A stretch of 64,000 nucleotides of DNA. Origin: Micromussa lordhowensis. Taxonomy: Eukaryota; Cnidaria; Anthozoa; Scleractinia; Lobophylliidae. Made by a program: the position numbers and the translations under genes. The notes under the pieces are model-generated. The model was not told the DNA's origin and ran no database searches. It saw nothing but the letters and a program-made list of their open reading frames with translations. This document shows positions 49,876 through 62,474 of this stretch, one piece after another. Position 1 is the stretch's first letter. The number at the start of each line of letters is the position of its first letter. The stretch is taken from positions 23,004,450 through 23,068,449 of the forward strand of contig OZ026598.1 in NCBI GenBank assembly GCA_964020085.1, written 5' to 3'.

Positions 49876-52443
49876 TCAGTGGGCATTTCTTAAGACTTCT
49901 ATTAGCTCGCATTTCTTTAACTTCGCTAGTCCCTTTATTTGGATTTTCTTTGATTTGATCTTCTCCCGTAGCTCCTTTACACTTAGCCGGTTTAAGTCTC
50001 CTTCACATCCACTATCGGCAGCAGTGGAAGGGCCTGGCTCTTGATCTGGAGCTTCAGTAACAATTGCTTGAGATCTCTGCCTCTTTTTCCTTGTTTCCAC
50101 TATGCCATCATCCCAGTAATCATTCTTCTTTTTTGTATATTTTCGCTTTTCCCTTTCATGGCTTTGTAATGCCAGTTGCCTCGATTCCAAAAGTAAAACA
50201 TCTCTTGCTGCATCCCATTTGTTGGACTTTTGGAAGAAGATTCGCTTGGCATCATCATTATTTTTTTCAACACCTTGGCCTGTGAATTGTTTCATTGTGG
50301 AAAATTGTTTTATGACAAGTGGCACGTGGTAGGGTAGTGTGTGCATGTAAGGTGTTACTCGAGCATTGCCATAGTTAATTCTTTTGTCAGCTAGTGAGCA
50401 AAAGAGGTTAATAAATTTTTTTCCCTTTTGTGAGACTTCAAGATACTGCTCGGCATCTGTGTTGTAATCGCTGATGATTTTGTAAAGTTCATGGAAATCA
50501 GACCAAAGCTGTATAACTTTATCCTTGGTTTCAGGGAAGAGGATGTCTTTTTCCTGAAGTTGGGATGGGAGAAGTTCCATTAGCTTCTTCTTATCTGAGC
50601 CAATGAGACTTATCCACTCATAACTTCCACTCCCCTTTCCATCGGCATTCTTCTTTTCCCTGATGGAAAAGGAGATCCCAAGATTTTTTATAGTGTTTAT
50701 GAGAGTCTCCAGGTAGATACCTTTTTTCTCTCCTTTTCCCTTAGAAATATCAGCCTGACCATCCCTGTCCATTACTTCAGTAATTGGGTTTTCTGTTAGC
50801 CGGTCTGTGACTCTCATCATTAGGTGCAGTTCATCCAAAATGACATGATCTAATTCAATATTAAAAAGAGGCTGGTGTATAACAGAAAATTTCTTTTGTG
50901 TTAGCCTGGATTTAATGTGAGCCAGAGTCCTTTTCATTTCTACAGATTGATAGTGTTCAATGGGCTTGGAGGTGTCCCATCTGTCCAACTTGTGAATTAA
51001 GCACCAAAGACAAGGATGAGTAGATGTGGCACCACGAAGACCCATAACCATGAGAAGGAATTTGTAATCTCCTCCCAGAAACATTTCGATTTATATTTCT
51101 TTCCCATCAACCTCAATGAAGCCAGTTTCCAAGACAGTGTTGATTTCATTGATAGCTGATGAGAAAGAGTGTTCCAGGGTTTCATACTTCTCTGGGCCAT
51201 TAACAATTGCAATTGTTCTGTTCCCTCTTGAAGACATCACTTTTTCTCCAGTTTGAAGGAGGCAGAAAGAGAGGATCATAAAATTTGTACTCCTGGACAT
51301 TTTTGCTCCATCTCCACTTATCTTGACCTTGACAGGTTCGGTTAGGTTATTAGAAGGATCACTTCTGAGGAGGTCTCTGATATGATCCTTCAGAGCTTCA
51401 GTGAAGGAGATCTGGGCACCTGGAAATTGCCCAGGAACAGGTTCAATGCTGCAGATGCTGTTCAGTTGAGTTCGTTTTTGTTTTATTAAATATGACTTTG
51501 GGAGGTCATCACAAATCATAGTCAGCTCATGATAAAGCTCATCACTGGCACAGAACTTATCCAGTAGGTAAAGAACCTGTTCCAATTTCTCATCTTCTTC
51601 TTTGTCTGTATTGGGTGTGGCTGATGGTTCGTTGTTAAGATCAACTGTGTACGAGTTCCCATGTTCTGTATCCACACCCTTGAGGCAAGTTAATTCCAAC
51701 CCATATGATTTCACAAACCAAAGTGCCACTTCTGCTCTACTTTTTAGCTTCTTAAGTTTCCTGTGCCTTTGTCTTGAACCAAGATCACCCAGTTTCTTCC
51801 CTGTACACCCCACTTCCCCGAGTCTCTTTTTTAAGTTGTCAATATGCTGAATCAAGGCTGCATTTTGCTCTCTTAGCTTGGCCATTTCATCATCTTTTTC
51901 CTTCAGTTGATCATCTTTTTCCTTCAGGGCACCATGCATCTCTTTCATCAGTTCTCTCTTTTTGCTTTCTAGGTCTTCAACCTTTCTCCTCCACTCCTCA
52001 ATCTCCTGTCTCGTACACATAAGTTCTTCTTCAACACCTCCCATTGAGATAAGCTCATGTTCAAAGACGTTAATTTTAAGAGTCTTCTGGTGAAGCTAAT
52101 TTCTTTCTCTGCTATTCTTAGCATTTCTGTACATGTTTCTAACAGATCCTGCCTTTTTCGCCAAATTGCTGTTGATACGTTCCCCGAAGCCTTGGTTAAT
52201 CTGGGCACAGTGACCAGGGATCAGCTCATTAACTAAACTAATGTAATTATGGCTACCCGCTTCAGGATCGCTTTTGTCAACTTTCCCATGCCATTCTTTC
52301 AAAAGATAGTAAGGAACTTCAATTGAAAGAGCTATCTGAGATTCGTCTACATCCTGCCTGCTGCGATAATTTTTCCCAGGGCTACTAATTCGAAGCTTAG
52401 CATTGACTTTTCGCTGCTCACGGTCATTCAATAAATCAGACAT
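49876..52443 (-). pseudogene. Single-exon transposase-like gene with two nonsense codons
   Basis: One 856-codon minus-strand frame is interrupted only by TAG at 52096-52098 and TAA at 51088-51090. Parts in order: N-terminal domain (MSDLLND ... RNMYRNAKNSRE), a coiled coil rich in Lys/Glu (about residues 140-200), then a catalytic-looking region: VKISGDGAKMSRSTNF, MFLGGDYKFLL, a CLWCLIHK Cys pair and ELDHVILDELHLMMRV. It ends with a basic tail and a SAP-like motif (RLSVKELREKIKSKKIQI). The Asp motifs and Cys pair suggest an RNase H-fold DDE transposase. The family is multi-copy in cnidarians and fish. The frame integrity suggests recent loss. Confidence 0.68.
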
Positions 52444-52718
52444 TTTCTTAACCTCATTGTTCTAAAAGAAAGATTTTCAGCTATTACAGCAAAGAGGAAA
52501 TAAAGCTAAATAGGTGCAACAACACTTCCGGTTTTGTAGCTTTAAAAAAATTCCACCAAAAAACCGCCCAAAATAACCTTTTATTTACTAGGGGCCTGCA
52601 GTACTTGTGGACGGCGGATTACAAACAAAAGACGCCTGGTTACATTTACAAAATGGCTACCAAAATAACGAAGGAAAGAGGCGATATAGCCCAACGTCTT
52701 TGCTTTTTCTCGCATTGT

Positions 52719-53559
52719 TACCGTATTTACCCGTGTATAAGTCGATCCCGTGTATAAGTCGACCCCCCATTTTGGAGCCAAAAAATAAGTTTTTTTCTCA
52801 TTTCTGCGTGAGAATTTTCTTGAAAAACCAATCTCATATCTTAGAATTTTCTTTCAGGTATGTTATAGTTACACAAAAAAAATCACAGCAAGTTTGGACG
52901 TAAAGTTTATTATTGCATGTACGCCAGCGTTGAAGCATGTTTTAGCGACAAATATAAGCTGCATTTTGTTCATAATTTTTGAAATAAGCTAACAAAATCA
53001 CACATACTAATCTTTAACAAACCTTTATCGTTGTGGAGCATTGTGAAGCAGGTTTACAAGACAGGCTAAACGCCAAGGAAGCTCAAGAAACTTTGAAAAT
53101 GCTTCGATAAACAAAGTGCCACGATGCCTTGGAACTTGGTAACCGAGCTAGCTCCTAGGACCACACACGCTCACATGGTTACAAAGCCAGGTTACTAAGC
53201 AGCAAAATTTCGAAGCTAGAACTGTGGCTTTCGTCGAGCGGACTTGCCACGGTATTGGCAACAAATATTAGTTCTTTATTCTAGAAATGTGCCAGTGAGT
53301 ATCTACAACATTCAGCTTTACGCTAGGAGATCATTCTTAAAGCATTTTAACTTGAACCGCTCAGGTCGATCAGGGAAAAGACATCGTAACTTGCACCGTG
53401 TAAAAGTGGATGTTAGTTGACATATGCGACAATTGTTATGCTAATTTGTCCTGACCATCTTTTTATCTCAGTTTTTGACCCATGTATAAGTCGAGGGTGA
53501 TTTTTTTGGACCAATTTTTAGGCTGTAAAAGGTTGACTTATACACGGGTAAATACGGTA
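52719..53559. mobile_element. Tc1/mariner-type MITE
   Basis: Terminal inverted repeats CCGTATTTACCCGTGTATAA (left, 52721-) and the inverse ending at 53557 are flanked by TA. A second inner copy of the GTATAAGTCGA word follows each end. There is no coding capacity. The TA target and CCGTATTTACCC tips are typical of mariner-derived MITEs. Confidence 0.82.
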
Positions 53560-55070
53560 TGTCGGGTATCAACTTCACAACACCTTGAGTGAATAAACCA
53601 GATATTGCCTTTCAAAGTGGCTAATTTGTCCGAACTTGCCAATCGATGTAGGGGATATTTTGGCCCGTTTCTGAAAGTTTGTCTTTTCACGAAGCTGTCG
53701 AGAGCGGGGGAAGATGAATTCAAGCAAGACTTCAGCTCCAACAAAGAGCTTTTAGTGAGGAATATTTGCAGAAATTTGAGAAGACATGAGGTATTTGAGT
53801 CTGTTTTAAGAGTAAATTTTGAGTCTCGATTTGTCCGAACTTTTTTTCCAAGACCACACAACCAAGACCATTTTTGTAGGTGAAAAGTAGTTCCCTTTCT
53901 TTTAGGAGCGGGGGAAAATGATTATCTTCCCTTATGGCTCAGCCATTTGAAAATTTGTTTTTAATGCCATACAATCCCTTGTAATTTTTGTCCGCAATTT
54001 TTAAAAGCTGTTCGCCATGAAATATGATCGATGACTCAGATTTCTGGTAATGTGGTGCTTTTCTTGGTGCTTTTCTTGTGCAGGAATGTTTTTTTTTGGT
54101 AATTACCCAACCCCTGCCCCTCAATGTGGCCATCGAAATAGCCGCCGGTCTGGGTCTGTCTTCATACAATGTTTAGTGTATGTTTGTAAAACTTCCTGAC
54201 TTCGATAGTTAGATGAAACGGGTCGGAAAATAAACAAGTTTTACAACGCTACTTCGCAGAGTGCTGCTCACTAGCTTTGGTTTAAAAACATTGAAGAATA
54301 TTGTTTTGCAATGTGACCGGAATATATAATCTGACCGGACACCCACGTTGATCCAAACCCAACCCAGTATGGGAAACCTCGGGAAGAAGGGATGGATAAC
54401 CGCAGCTATTCCCTGTCTCTTATTACATAAGCAGTGTCAATCATCTTTTGATGCAAATCATTTTAACGAAGTTTGTTTCTCGACACCGGCTTATAGTTGA
54501 GCCGTGAATGTTTTCCATTAGTTTATTGCCTGGTTATTGTGCTTGGTCTTTAAAAGAGCGTTCATATACCTAGGTGACCCTAGTTCCTTGTACGTGTCGG
54601 GAAAATAAACCATAACCCATGTGATTGAATCTACAAATTTAAATCTTTTTATAAACTGAGTTTTAGTTGGAGTGTGCGAAAAATTTGCAGGTTTGGTAAT
54701 TAAGCACGAATGCACGATCTCCGTGTTGTCAGTCCTGCTAGTAAGTCACGCAAAAACGTGCATGAAACCACCACAAAGAAATACTGGACATACATGTACC
54801 AAGAGAGATACACGAAAACAAAATAATGATAATTTGTAGAGAATCCCCAGTTGATGGAAGAGTCAAAATACACAAAGAATAAGAAAATAATACTACATTC
54901 ATTTGTTGTCGCTGTTTATAGAGCCAAAAAAGTGTGTTTCAATGTTTCAGGCAGACAGTTTTACTGATAGCGGGCCACCATTCAATGGATTTTATTAAAT
55001 ATAGTTTCGATCACACAATAAATCACGCAATGTTTCGTTATTCACTTCGGAAGTTTGATACAGTGAAAGG
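53560..55070. other. No supported gene
   Basis: Short frames such as 53605-53883 (plus) show no domain. I see no repeat boundary or RNA gene. Confidence 0.45.
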
Positions 55071-55078
55071 TATAAAAG
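55071..55078 (+). promoter_or_regulatory. TATA box of the BEN-domain gene
   Basis: TATAAAAG lies 52 nt before the ATG at 55130, the normal RNA polymerase II arrangement with a short leader. It contrasts with the start-codon-adjacent TATA tracts of the Polinton. Confidence 0.6.
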
Positions 55079-55129
55079 CCTCATAGTCACATTAACTGAA
55101 CCTTATACATTTAGACAACAGTAGTCATA

Positions 55130-58042
55130 ATGTCTTTACGTGCTTCCCTTAAAGTTCCCAAGAATGGACTGTTCTATTTTAAGTTCGATCGCACTATCAG
55201 TATTGTTCCGCTGAAAAAAATTGTCAAAGTGATTAGCGGCGATATTGTTAGTAACGGCAGCAAAGTTGAGCTGAACTACGGAGGTGCAACACTGGAGGCT
55301 GAAATTATCGGAGTCAATGGTATGTATGTTTTTTGTACGTAAAGTGTGCATTTCTTGGTTGAATACTTGTTTGCTGACAAAATGGAAAAAAAGTTGACAA
55401 GGTTACTGCAACTCATTTTGGTAACCTTCATTACTTTTATTATCCTAGATGATACCTCGGAACTCCGCACACTTGAAGGGAGATTGCTGAACGATCCCCC
55501 AATTTCTAGGCTGTTTGAGGAGCCAGGATCAGACACAGAGCATGATCTGAAATATGAGCAAGAGCCTGTACCAAGGAAAAGGAAACCGCAGACAAACAAG
55601 AAGGCAGCAAAAAAAAACAGTCAACAAGGAGGTCTCTGCAGAGCTTAAAAAAAAGAATGAGAAGAAGAAGAAGGAACCAGAACTGGTAAGCACAGTCATA
55701 TTTACATCTTTCAGTAATTATCCGTTGGGTTTCGGTCATGAGGTTGTTATAGTGGTAGGCTTCTGCTGCTGCTGTGAGCATTCTGTTTACTTTTTAGAGT
55801 AATAATTTACTCAGTGCACTCGTTATTTTGGGCTGAGCTTGAATTTTCTTACTTTGGCGATTTGAACCTGAAAACATGTGAAAACGTTATTAGGATGTTT
55901 TAAACGATGGAATCTCAGCAGGGGTATTTTCTAAGCCTGTTATTAAAATGTTAGTCAAGCTCGAACTCAACGTTCTTGTAAAAGAGATGTTTTTTTATAT
56001 TAAAACACATTTTCAATTTCTTGACTTCATTTAGAGTAGAGAGAGATTCATGAACACTAATCCCGCATCTGTGTGCAAAACAAATCAGTGCTGTCAACGT
56101 AGTTTTCATGGTGATAACAACAATATAGAGCAGTGGTTCATTTATTTCACACTATTTACATAAAGTTAACATAGGAAAAAAAACTATAGTTACAATACAC
56201 GATTACAAGATAAAATAATTACAATACAGGTTAAAAAATGTGTATGGTGGTCAAAGTAGCAAAGGCTTTCTAGTTGACCACCATCTACTTTTAAGTAAAC
56301 AAAGAACTGACACTGAGCTTAACTGAAATATGGTAAAAAATATTTGTAGAGCCTAGGACTAATGTACAAAAAAAGGAACAAGGAACAAACAAACAAACAC
56401 ACAAACAAACAGCAACAGCAGCAAGCAAAAACAGAAGTTTAGCTACATACTTTACATTTGACCATTAAACAAAACATATATTAGCTGATTGACAAGAAAT
56501 TAGGTGGGCCTTATAAAGTTTCTTAAACTTGTTAAATGTATTTGCTTTTTTTAATGCCAAGGGGACAGCTTCCCACATGACAGTAGCAGAGTACTTAAAA
56601 GTAAATTTGCCTATGTTAGTTCTAACTTGTGGTTGGTAAAAGTTTAAGCTTAGCAGAATTTCTGGTGTTATAGGAGTGGACAGTTGTTGTAGGCGTTAAA
56701 AAGTTATGGAAGATTTCTGGAACAGTTGATGGATTGTTGTATAATTTAAATGCCTTTGAGCAGATTTGGAATTTAACAACATTTTCAAATTTTTAAATAT
56801 CAAGGATTTGATAATATGGTAAAGAAGGCTCCTGTTTGTTTGCAAAAAAAATACTACGGATGCATTTATTTTGTTTAGTGCATATCTTATTTAGATTAGT
56901 CTGATAATTGTTGCCCCAACACATTGCACCATAATTAAGATAAGGGTAAATAAGTGCATAATACAGCTGTCTTAACATCTTTAAATTCAGGTAATTCCTT
57001 AGTTGGTTCAGGACTCCAAGGTTTTTAGTCAGTTTGCCTTGTACATGTGCTATTTGAGTTTTCCAGTTTAAATGCTTATCTAAAGCATTTGGAACGATAT
57101 GGAAGATTAACTAAAACATTTGGATTTAAAATCATTTAGGAAGTCGCTGAAATGTAACATTCATGGTTGATTTTGATTTGATTTTTCTCGACTCGGATGT
57201 TAATGTTTATTGGTAAATAAACAACCCTATTTTAATTGTAAATGAGAATTGAAAAGCCCCTAGGGGAATTCTTATTAATGAATGTATTTAATGAATTTGG
57301 GAATTCCTTCTATTCTTTTCAAAGGTAGTGTCCAAAAAGGACCAAAGGGATACTGACACCCCCATAGCCAGTGAAAAGTGACATTATGTGAGTAGAAATG
57401 CAACAAGAGGATATACTAGCGAACCAACAGGCAATTTTAGATCGCCTCGGCGGTATTTCTTGTCTCCTTAATGAAAGAGCAAGAAAGAAAGGAGTATCTC
57501 CACTAGGATGTAATAGTAGTGCTAGTGGTAGCCATTCTAGTGTTAGCGTGACTACTAGTACTGTTAACACTAAAGTGACAAAGGTGATCCTGCCCAGCTC
57601 TGATATTGAACAGGAGACATCAACTTGTGGAAAGACAAAGAGTGCCAAAATGCTTCAGCCTCTTTTGCCTACCAAAAAAGCCATTTATGTTGATGACGAT
57701 TCAGGGGAAGAACCTAATGCACCCAAGACTTCAGCACTTACAGCAGATGATGTTGTTGTGGAAGAAAACAAATTATTGCTTAAAGATATCCGTGACATGG
57801 TGGGCAATGCTTATTCACGGGAAGAGTTGCCTGAATCCAGCGTTGAAGGGGGGAAAAGGAAGTATCGGGGAGTTGAATTCGTTAAAAATGTACTCTCTCC
57901 CGCTAGACTAAACAAAATTATAAAATCTGCCCAAAAAAAGCATCCTCAGGCATTTTCAAGACTCAACAATACAGGAGAACTTCGAGAGGCAATAAATATG
58001 AAATGTAGGAAAACCGTCAAAGGGAAATCCCTCCCCAAGTAA
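55130..58042 (+). CDS. BEN-domain protein gene, multi-exon, one frame disturbed
   Basis: Exon 1 (55130-55319, GTATGT donor) encodes a small barrel-like domain (LFYFKFDRTISIVPLKKIVK). Exon 2 (55449-55685, CAG-less TAG acceptor, GTAAGC donor) is Lys/Glu-rich. The 3' exon (57398-58042, possibly starting slightly earlier) ends in a BEN-type DNA-binding domain: SREELPESSVEGGKRKYRG ... LREAINMKCRK. BEN proteins bind DNA in chromatin regulation. In exon 2 an A9 run (55609-55617) separates two frames: one stops at 55648, the other continues to the donor. This is an indel, sequence error or decay. A LINE lies in the second intron. Could be a host gene or a domesticated repeat protein. Confidence 0.62.
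56130..57090 (-). mobile_element. LINE 3' fragment in an intron
   Basis: Minus strand encodes a reverse transcriptase end (LYYALIYPYLNYGAMCWG; NKCIRSIFFANKQEPSLPYY; and VHSYNTRNSAKLKLLP past a stop), followed by a long 3' UTR reaching about 56130. It is 5'-truncated. Confidence 0.7.
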
Positions 58043-58342
58043 AATGTATTGGTTTTTTTTAATGAAAGAATTGGATTCATCCATGTACGTAGTGGGAGTA
58101 ATGTTTATTATCATATGTAAGTAAATTTCTTGACAAAGCTCAATCATAAAGGAATTATTTTATTATAAGCGTGACAAACTTCATCAATTATAAATATGCC
58201 ATTGTAATATTTGAGAATTATTGCTACAACTGATCTTACTAATTAAAGGTAATTACTCTTTCTGGAAACCTAAACCACAATTGTCGTACGTATTTACACT
58301 GTTATTTTAATTACAATAAAGCGGCAGGACAAATCATCAACT
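58043..58342. other. Convergent 3' flank, no gene
   Basis: A/T-rich spacer between the BEN gene (plus) and the transposase pseudogene (minus); AATAAA-type words are present near 58314 on plus. Confidence 0.5.
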
Positions 58343-59984
58343 CTACTTTTTTGTGTGCTTCATTAAAAGATTATGGCATTTTTCATCTGCTTTAGAGTTG
58401 AAGATATACCGGCAACTACTCTCCCGACAGGAATCTTGGCGTTTCCCTTTCAAACTGGGGAGATACTCCTCAAAATCCAGACTAGGGTGCATCTTGGCAA
58501 TGTGCAAAAGGGTATCGTAGTGTCCAATGTATACTTTACTTGGTTTGGGGGTTGTTACCATTCTACCGTGTTCTTGTGAAAAAACAAAAAAATTAACTGC
58601 TTGTATACCCAGTTTTGAGCAGTGATTGCAATCCAAACAAGTGCACTTAACAAATTCAATCTGATAAGTTTTTCTCGTCAGATGCCTCACGAAAAACTGA
58701 TACTCTGACCGACAATTTGTTAGTTGAGGATCACCCCTTAACTTGTGGGCACTGCTGTTTGCCATGGTTTTCAGTACTTCATGGTCATTAGCTTGTCCTC
58801 CCCCAGGGACTTTATGCATTTCACACGAGCAGGAAAAGAGTCAATTGTTTTGCCTTCCCAATATTTGCTGCATTTGTAGCATGCCTCATCCAAAACCTCT
58901 GCTTTCCTCTTACTAATTTCATCTTCACTTAAAGCCTCAAATTCCACCCAGGGAGAGGCTTTCCCCTCCAAGGCAATTGGGAGTGTTACACCAGTGAGCC
59001 ACTTAGATAGGGGGTCCAACTGCATTCTATGGGATTGAGATGGTTGTATCCTGGGGCATATGAAGTGAGGATTAAAATGTCAAGGTTTAAATCTCGCCAC
59101 AGCCGACCAAAATTCATTAGATTCGGTGTAGACCTAGGTGTCCAATCTGGTCCCCCATCGCAAACTATGGTGACTGCTTTTTTATTTTCTCCCAGAACAG
59201 TGGGCTGCAAAATTTCCTTCAGGTTGTTGACATGCATTGCACTTGTACTTTTATGGAACATGGATGCATGTAGACGCACGTTGAGTGCACCCGATCTCGG
59301 CCATCTTATTGGGTCTCTGCCCAATGCATCTATAAACATTTTGTCCCTTAAGTTACGCGCACATGAGCAGTGATATGGCGGTGCAGAACTGGAGCGATAT
59401 TTGCTTTTAGCGTGAACCCGCCGTTTTCTTGATTTTAGCAACAAATACCCGACTGGAACAAGTTTGGCATTTGCATATGGAAAATCATGATCGGGGTAGT
59501 TCGGTTGGTCGTCCGTTGCAAATTTGTTATTTATTGAAAAATGCCTGCTTACAGCCAATGTTCCAACATTCACCTTGTTTTTGTCATCAGCAGAAACGGC
59601 AATTGTTTCGTTGGAAAACATTTCCGCGAGTTCTCCAACTATATTCACTTGAGCGGATGTGTAGTGAAAATCGGGATGTGTTTTGCACACAAGATCATTT
59701 CTTTTTGGCGGCCGCTTGGCATCTACTAAGCTTTTGTATCGCTTAGATGCCTTTCGATTCTTATTTTGCGGCAAAAGAAGACGGTGTATTGTGTGAATTG
59801 AAATTTCTTTTAGCGATGGGATTTCTCTAAGAACATGACTCCGAATGGCTGATAGAGTAACGCCATGGCTATATTGCGCATCATCTCTTCTTCGATCGTG
59901 AGCAGATGAAGAGTGCTGAGTGATAAAATCATTGAAAATTTCTACGATCGCCGGGTGAAAGTCAACGACTGATGGTCTTCCCAC
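58343..59984 (-). pseudogene. IS630/Tc1-like DDE transposase with C-terminal zinc finger, frameshifted
   Basis: Three overlapping minus-strand frames form one protein. The first (58986-59984) has an N-terminal helix-turn-helix region (EISIHTIHRLLLP), VSADDKNKVNVG with the first Asp, TIVCDGGPDWTP with the second, and YAPGYNHLNPIECSW with the Glu. The second (58771-59025) continues PLSKWLTGVTLPIALEGK. The third (58343-58819) has FVKCTCLDCNHCSKLG and a terminal C2H2 finger CRYIFNSKADEKCHNLLMKH. Two small indels near 59010 and 58800 separate them. The catalytic triad is complete, so only the frame is damaged. Confidence 0.72.
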
Positions 59985-60368
59985 CTTTCTCTTGGTTCCT
60001 TTAGACAGAAAATCATATCTGTTAACTGAATAACTGTCACAATACTTGAAGAGTGGCAGTTTTTGTAAATAGGGTTGTCATCTTTTTAAAAGAATAAAGT
60101 TGTTATCACAATTTTTACTACAGTGGCTTAAGTATCGGGGCACTGCCGGATAAGCTGATACTGGAAATGCAGCGGGTTACCGACTTTGCGGATTAGATTT
60201 ATTTAAGTTTTGAGAAGTGAAACCATCCCGAGAAAAACCATTCAGCACAAGTATAAAACTAATTACTTCTCTATGTTCATTTCATACTAGGCCGAAACAT
60301 GCTTAGTCTGAAAGCGAAAATTATTACTCTTGGGCTCCACAGTCGCCAGAATTCTGACAAATTTTACA

Positions 60369-61756
60369 ATGTCCTCTACTTCGTCGGATTCAGAGATGAG
60401 CTTTAACTCAGAAGACTCGGAAATTAATTTTATCCCTGGATACGAGATAGAAGCCGAACAAGACGTGTTTTGCGAATCTCCACAGAGTTCATCGCGAACT
60501 TCGAGCGATGACAAAGCTGCTGCTTATGCTGACGATCCACTGGCCGACACAGAATGGACATCGAAATACGAAAAGCAGGTAGAAGCCGACAAACAACTCA
60601 AGCGAAGACTTAAGAACTGATTAGAAGGCAACGTAGAACTCCACGAATGGTAAGATTCGCATGTGTTACTCTGTTTTGTTTTGTTTTGTTTCCGCACGAA
60701 AGCTTTGATGTACGCTTAACATGCTAGCTTAGGTACTTTCCTTGCAGTTTTGCTTTGGCATCTTCTCTTCCTCAAATAATTCATCCATTGATACTATGGG
60801 TGTGTTATCTCTAGGTGCAAGTGTGGAAATTGTAACATTGGCTCCCTTCAAAACATCAGCGAATGTTACTGCTGTAGCGAGCTAGAGGGTTGTCAAGAAT
60901 CAATGAAGAGTGATCTAGTACTTCAAGACATTGGCTCTGATGTGGAGTTGACATGTGTGACTGAGCATCCAGGATTCCAACCAGTTTGTCTCCAGAAATG
61001 GAGCCTAAGATTAGCTGCGGGAAAATATAAAACCAAGGGGAAGAAAACATATCGACAAACTGACGGTGAAGAAAGGTGTGTTCTCCTATTACTAAGGATC
61101 TCTGTTACATACATGTTTATACGTTCTCATAAGCCTACTTCGTTTAGCTCTTCTTTTGTAGAGTTACTGTTTCCTCAGTTGACAAGTCGTGTCTTCGTTT
61201 GTTCTTTCTTTATTGCGTTGAGTGCATTGTATATAGGGGTCGCACCAAAGGACTCCCAGTTTCAAGAATAGAGGGCCTACAGCAACTTAGTTGACTTGGT
61301 CTGGGGGGTTGGTGATTTTTCTGTTCCAGAGTATTATGCATATTAATCATAATTATTATGAAGAATTTTTCTGGCAAGGGGGGGGGGGGGGGGCAGTGGA
61401 ACTGTTGATGATTTTTGCTGTTGCAAAGTATAACATGTATGTAGTAATTATGCAGAATTTTTCTCTCTTTTTCCTGGTCCCTATGACTTTCCTGGCCACT
61501 CTGTCTCACCCTCATAGAGTTCCTACTTCCCTATCCTCCACAATAAGATCTTTATACAAAGTCTTTCCCATTACTCTCTTGCAGTTTCTTACGCAGTGTT
61601 TCATATCGGGAGTTCACAAGGCTGGTGTATGGGCTCTTGAGAAACAAGAGGATTCCTCTACCTGCTTGTGCCTATGCAGCAATCAGGAGAGAATTTCCCG
61701 TCAAAAAGAATGAAACCTTCAAGGGATTTGACCTTGATGAAGATGACAGTGACTAA
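60369..61756 (+). pseudogene. P2X7-like C-terminal domain protein, three exons, one nonsense codon
   Basis: The exon structure reads: exon 1 60369-60649 (acidic Ser-rich start MSSTSSDSEMSFNSED), exon 2 about 60815-61076, exon 3 61585-61756. Exon 2 holds the Cys-rich core of the P2X7 cytoplasmic 'ballast' type domain (CKCGNCNIGS, ECYCCSELEGC, CVTEHPGFQPVCLQKWSLRLA). Exon 3 gives YREFTRLVYGLL, LPACAYAAIRREFP and FKGFDLDEDDSD. No channel region is present; cnidarians have many stand-alone copies of this domain. Splice signals fit, but an in-frame TGA (60618-60620) lies ten codons before the exon 1 donor. It may be a pseudogene or the true donor may differ. Confidence 0.62.
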
Positions 61757-62474
61757 TATCTGCCATTAATTTCTATTGATTTTACTTACTTCTCGTGGAC
61801 AAATTGTAATATTACACTAGTCCAGCATTGAAAAATACTGCCTAAACTCAGAATAAATTCAGTGGTGATGCACTAGGGGCTATTTAATTCATAGAAAATT
61901 ACTCCAGAAAAAAGATTCTAAGACGTTATCAAAGCAGATGAAAATTAGTTATTTAACAAGTGTCTTCAAACAATTAAAAACATTTCCGAGTTTATCTCAA
62001 AACTCACAAAATGACATGCATATACACCTTTCCTATCATACTCTTTTCAATTTTGATATTATTGTGGCTTCCAAATGCAAATTGAAAACATAAATGCAAA
62101 TGTTGTGAAGTTCTCTTTTTTTAATGATACTATGATAGCTATGATTCTAGTTTTCTTCGTATAGACCTCTTATGTTTTTTCATACATATATGATAACTGT
62201 TCTGAAACATGCCAACACGTCTGAGGAGGCAGTTTCAGATCACTATATCTCAAATGCCTTTATCACTGGCAAGTTGTCTACCCACCCCTGAACCACCCAT
62301 CTAAGTTGCCCTCTAATAGACCTCTGGGTCGGGAGACGCCTCATGTCTAGACCAAGTCCCTTTCCAGGGGATAAGAAATTCTGGCTCCTTTGCAGCCAAA
62401 CATATATTAAGATGACAGGACGAGAAAAATACGTTTTCTTATACTTTATTGTAACTTAAAGTCTAACTGACATC
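61757..62474. other. No supported gene
   Basis: A/T-rich sequence downstream of the P2X7-like gene; nothing recognised on either strand. Confidence 0.5.
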
